DNA of 64,000 bases from Microbacteriaceae bacterium (lineage in GTDB: Bacteria; Actinomycetota; Actinomycetes; Actinomycetales; Microbacteriaceae), in NCBI GenBank assembly GCA_027487865.1, contig JAIYCT010000002.1, positions 1-64,000 on the forward strand. The letters run 5' to 3'. Shown here one piece after another: positions 61,803 through 64,000 of the stretch. Position numbers and translations under genes: made by a program. The notes under the pieces are model-generated. The model had not been told where the DNA came from, searched no databases, and worked only from the letters and a program-made list of their open reading frames with translations. The first letter of the stretch is position 1; each line of letters opens with the position of its first letter.

Positions 61803-62630
61803 CTAAGCTCCAAGCATTAGCAGGATTACGTTTACCAGCGAAGCCAGAATCAATAGAAAAAAAGCTGTTCTCGGCGGCTGTCTCCTGAGCGATAGCAAAC
61901 TCGCAATTCCCACCAACAACACAGTTGCGGCAAGACCTGCAGTCGCAGCTTCCGCAGAGAGATTTCTCGACTGGGTCACAACCAACAGCGTTGCAAACAG
62001 AGCACTTAGCGAAATCACAATCGCCGACAGACGTTGACCCATCAGGTGGGGCAGGGCTCTGACTCCGGTGAGCTTATCTGCCTGCATATCGGGCAGAACA
62101 TTTGCGAAGTGAGCAGAAACTCCCAGTAGTGCTGCAGCCAAAACTATCCATGGCTCGACCCAGAAAGGTTCAGTGGCAGCCATGCCAACAAAGATTGGTA
62201 TGGTTCCAAAGCCAACTGCATAGGGAATCGGAGACAACCAATTGAGTTTCATCCCGAGGTTGTATGACCAGCCCGCAAGAAGCATTAGGAGCATCACCAA
62301 AACAGCGCTGCTGCCCAAAGAGAGGGAAGTGACTATGGCCAGAGCTACTGCGCAGAGAGAGCCGGTTCGTAGCCAGGAGACGTTCACCAAACCGGAAACG
62401 GTTGGCTTGTCAGTCCTGTTCGCCGCAACATCGCGCTCGTAATCAATCCAGTCATTAGAGAGACCAACAGATATCTGCTGCAAAAGAACCGCGGCGAAAA
62501 TCAGGCCAGCTCTTTCCATTGGTAATCCCAAGCCGATAGCTAACAGTCCAGAAAACAGCGCAACGGCCAAACAGGGTATTGGATGGCTTGATCTAATCAG
62601 GGCCAAGGCTTTGCTATTTGCAAATCGCAC
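61803..62630 (-). CDS. UbiA-family prenyltransferase
   Basis: 275 residues with about eight to nine membrane helices. The two Asp-rich motifs of UbiA enzymes are present: NDWIDYERD (first, with NRTDKP) and DMQADKLTGVRALP (second). They bind Mg-prenyl diphosphate and transfer the chain to an aromatic acceptor, as in menaquinone or related lipid synthesis. Acceptor unknown. Confidence 0.87.
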   Translation of the reverse strand: MRFANSKALALIRSSHPIPCLAVALFSGLLAIGLGLPMERAGLIFAAVLLQQISVGLSNDWIDYERDVAANRTDKPTVSGLVNVSWLRTGSLCAVALAIVTSLSLGSSAVLVMLLMLLAGWSYNLGMKLNWLSPIPYAVGFGTIPIFVGMAATEPFWVEPWIVLAAALLGVSAHFANVLPDMQADKLTGVRALPHLMGQRLSAIVISLSALFATLLVVTQSRNLSAEAATAGLAATVLLVGIASLLSLRRQPPRTAFFLLILASLVNVILLMLGA

Positions 62631-62656
62631 TTTGAACCCCTTTCAATGCCGAACAA

Positions 62657-62914
62657 CTACCTAAAGCTGATTTTCTTGGCTTCCATAATCACTTTGATGC
62701 GGGCGATTGCAGACTTGCCCATGCCATGCAGAGCGGTGAGTTCCGCAAGCGAAATCCTTCTTAGGTCTGAAACCTTGTAGAGCTTGGCATCCACCAGTGC
62801 GCGCCTGGCAGGGGCTGAAAGCCCAATTCTTTGCCACTCTTGATCATGCAGGTCGTAGTCGTCTCTGCCTGCAGTCACTGCACGCTTGATGGCCCTCTGA
62901 GGTTTTTGAGACAT
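62657..62914 (-). CDS. Small protein with helix-hairpin-helix (RNA polymerase alpha-CTD-like) domain
   Basis: 85 residues. A basic N-terminus is followed from about residue 30 by GLSAPARRALVDAKLYKVSDLRRISLAELTALHGMGKSAIARIK, which has the helix-hairpin-helix pattern of RpoA C-terminal-like and DNA-binding domains. Likely a DNA-binding protein; partner and role unknown. In line with the membrane protein and YCII genes upstream. Confidence 0.65.
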   Translation of the reverse strand: MSQKPQRAIKRAVTAGRDDYDLHDQEWQRIGLSAPARRALVDAKLYKVSDLRRISLAELTALHGMGKSAIARIKVIMEAKKISFR

Positions 62915-62919
62915 GTCAA

Positions 62920-63303
62920 TTACTTCCTAGCCAAAGCCCAGGCGTAGGCAGCGCTAAACCCAAACCCAACCAGCGCGTAAGCCTGTGCAAACCAGCTCCC
63001 GTTGGTATAAATCGTGAGCGTTACAACTCCAAGGGCGGCTGCACTCACCAGCATCAAACGGCCAGAAAACAGGACACCCTTGTCAGTGCCGTGCTTGGAA
63101 ACCGAATACATGTTTCCCGAAAGTGCGACCAAGGTCACTCCAATCATTCGCATGGCCCATTCAAGCTCTTGAGTGCTTGGCAGCCAAAGTAGATCGTTGA
63201 AGATGTTTGGCACGGCAATTAGCGCGATGGCGCTCAGACCAAATACCAAGGAGCCTGCGGCGAGGACTTTACGGATTGCTGCAATGGAACGGGGCTTTGT
63301 CAT
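62920..63303 (-). CDS. Four-helix membrane protein of unknown function
   Basis: 127 residues from the ATG at 63303 (MTKPRS), with four hydrophobic segments. Not recognised. Ends 5 bp before the HhH protein gene starts, so probably co-transcribed with it. Confidence 0.65.
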   Translation of the reverse strand: MTKPRSIAAIRKVLAAGSLVFGLSAIALIAVPNIFNDLLWLPSTQELEWAMRMIGVTLVALSGNMYSVSKHGTDKGVLFSGRLMLVSAAALGVVTLTIYTNGSWFAQAYALVGFGFSAAYAWALARK

Positions 63304-63365
63304 GATGACCACCTCTTCGTGCTCTGAGCCTTAGTTGGTGTCAGTCTAAAGCTAACTATTTTGCG

Positions 63366-63698
63366 CTACTGCCCAAGGTAGGGGCGCAGCTCTACCTTTC
63401 GGTTGCAAGCTTTAGAGCCGGCAAGCGCGAGCTCGTGAGCCTGCGCGTCTGACTCGGCTTGGATAAGCCAAAAGCCGCTGTAGAACTCCTCGGAGTCAAA
63501 TAACGATCCTGGCGTGACTAGCCTTGCGTCTTGGCGATTGTCGATGACCTTGGCGGTTGCAGGAGCTCCAATGCCAGCCGCGGTGATCCAGTGGCTGTTG
63601 GACTGCAGGTGATCGTTGAAGGCATCAATCGCTGCCATCTCTCCTGGGCCGCCGGTGTTGGTTGCGGTGTCAATCACATAAATCACGTAGCGCTTCAA
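63366..63698 (-). CDS. YCII-domain protein
   Basis: 110 residues with the YCII ferredoxin-like pattern (RYVIYVIDT..., GPGEMAAIDAFNDHLQ, FWLIQAESDAQAHELA, ELRPYLGQ). I chose the TTG at 63698, which follows AAGGA by 9 bp; the open frame reaches 63722 and would overlap the MFS gene. Function unknown; YCII proteins are small putative enzymes or binding proteins. Confidence 0.75.
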   Translation of the reverse strand: MKRYVIYVIDTATNTGGPGEMAAIDAFNDHLQSNSHWITAAGIGAPATAKVIDNRQDARLVTPGSLFDSEEFYSGFWLIQAESDAQAHELALAGSKACNRKVELRPYLGQ

Positions 63699-63703
63699 TT
63701 TCT

Positions 63704-64000
63704 CTAATCCTTCTTGGTCCAAGCTGTCTCTAAGTTCACGACGAATCTAAAGCCCCACAGGGCCAGTACTGAACAGGCAATACCGCCTGCGATAAATGGC
63801 AGGCGAAGATCGATACTTGCCAAAACACCACCTAATAGCGAACCAACAGGCATCAGACCCCAAACCAAGGTTCTTCTGGTTCCATGAATGCGACCAAACA
63901 GTTCACCCGGGATGATCTGGTGGTAGGTGGACATCAGGAGGATGTTCCAGCCGGTGATGACCAGCGAACTCAAGCCCATAAGCGCTGCCGTCACCAAATA
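63704..64000 (-). CDS. MFS transporter, C-terminal part (5' end outside window)
   Basis: Only about the last 99 residues are inside the window. GELFGRIHGTRRTLVWGLMPVGSLLGGVLA matches the loop between helices 10 and 11 of the MFS_3/enterobactin-exporter-like group. The frame runs off the right edge. Probable drug or metabolite exporter. Confidence 0.8.
   Translation of the reverse strand, partial: YLVTAALMGLSSLVITGWNILLMSTYHQIIPGELFGRIHGTRRTLVWGLMPVGSLLGGVLASIDLRLPFIAGGIACSVLALWGFRFVVNLETAWTKKD

Overview
The window looks like the chromosome of a low-to-mid GC actinobacterium, most likely of the family Microbacteriaceae (freshwater Luna/Rhodoluna/Aquiluna-like lineages are my best guess). The grounds are tight ATGA/GTGA gene overlaps, frequent GTG and TTG starts, a CmtR-type Cd/Pb sensor, VKOR/DsbA oxidative folding, class E sortase chemistry and many Gfo/Idh/MocA sugar dehydrogenases. 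No rRNA, CRISPR array or phage structural gene is visible.

Layout. (1) 1-1422: end of a surface protein with CshA-like repeats and a sortase domain. (2) 1520-48240: a stack of accessory islands at tRNA-Arg(ACG). Full tRNA genes lie at 1520-1592 and 45921-45993. Copies of only the tRNA 3' half lie at 16070-16112 and 48160-48201, with a degenerate copy at 46263-46309. Most copies are followed by their own hairpin terminator. (2a) 1601-2849: IS481-family insertion sequence, 8 bp after the first tRNA. (2b) About 2850-11800: clearly GC-richer metal/redox island (cmtR, two cation-efflux proteins, czcO-like flavoprotein, SRPBCC protein, CtaG, DsbA-like, VKOR, ACR3-like), bracketed by 19-bp repeats. 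(2c) 11934-15828: copper module (copZ, copA, DUF305 lipoprotein, propeller lipoprotein). (2d) 16265-45866: a 30-kb carbohydrate island. It has intracellular GH2, GH38, GH36-type and debranching-type hydrolases, a sugar ABC importer without ATPase, four dehydrogenase/isomerase groups, a GntR/FCD regulator, and the enzymes for non-phosphorylative oxidation of an aldose or deoxy-sugar to pyruvate plus lactate or glycolate. (2e) 45994-48240: a 2.2-kb mini-island with one secreted propeller protein. (3) 48327-64000: core-like DNA with a pterin-dehydratase/VOC protein, a MacAB-type exporter, a ROK-regulated ribose-type ABC and sugar oxidoreductase operon, UbiA, small membrane proteins and a partial MFS transporter.

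How it fits together. Each block is a self-contained adaptive module (metal detoxification, copper, glycan scavenging). No tyrosine integrase is visible, so the islands appear to be non-autonomous cassettes mobilised in trans or by homologous recombination between tRNA copies. Two enzymes of the core ROK operon have close paralogues inside the carbohydrate island, so the two systems probably process chemically related sugars. A recurring GTATGAC/T motif in several divergent promoters of the island is a candidate operator for its GntR/FCD regulator. Functions come from recognising family motifs by eye; no database search was run.
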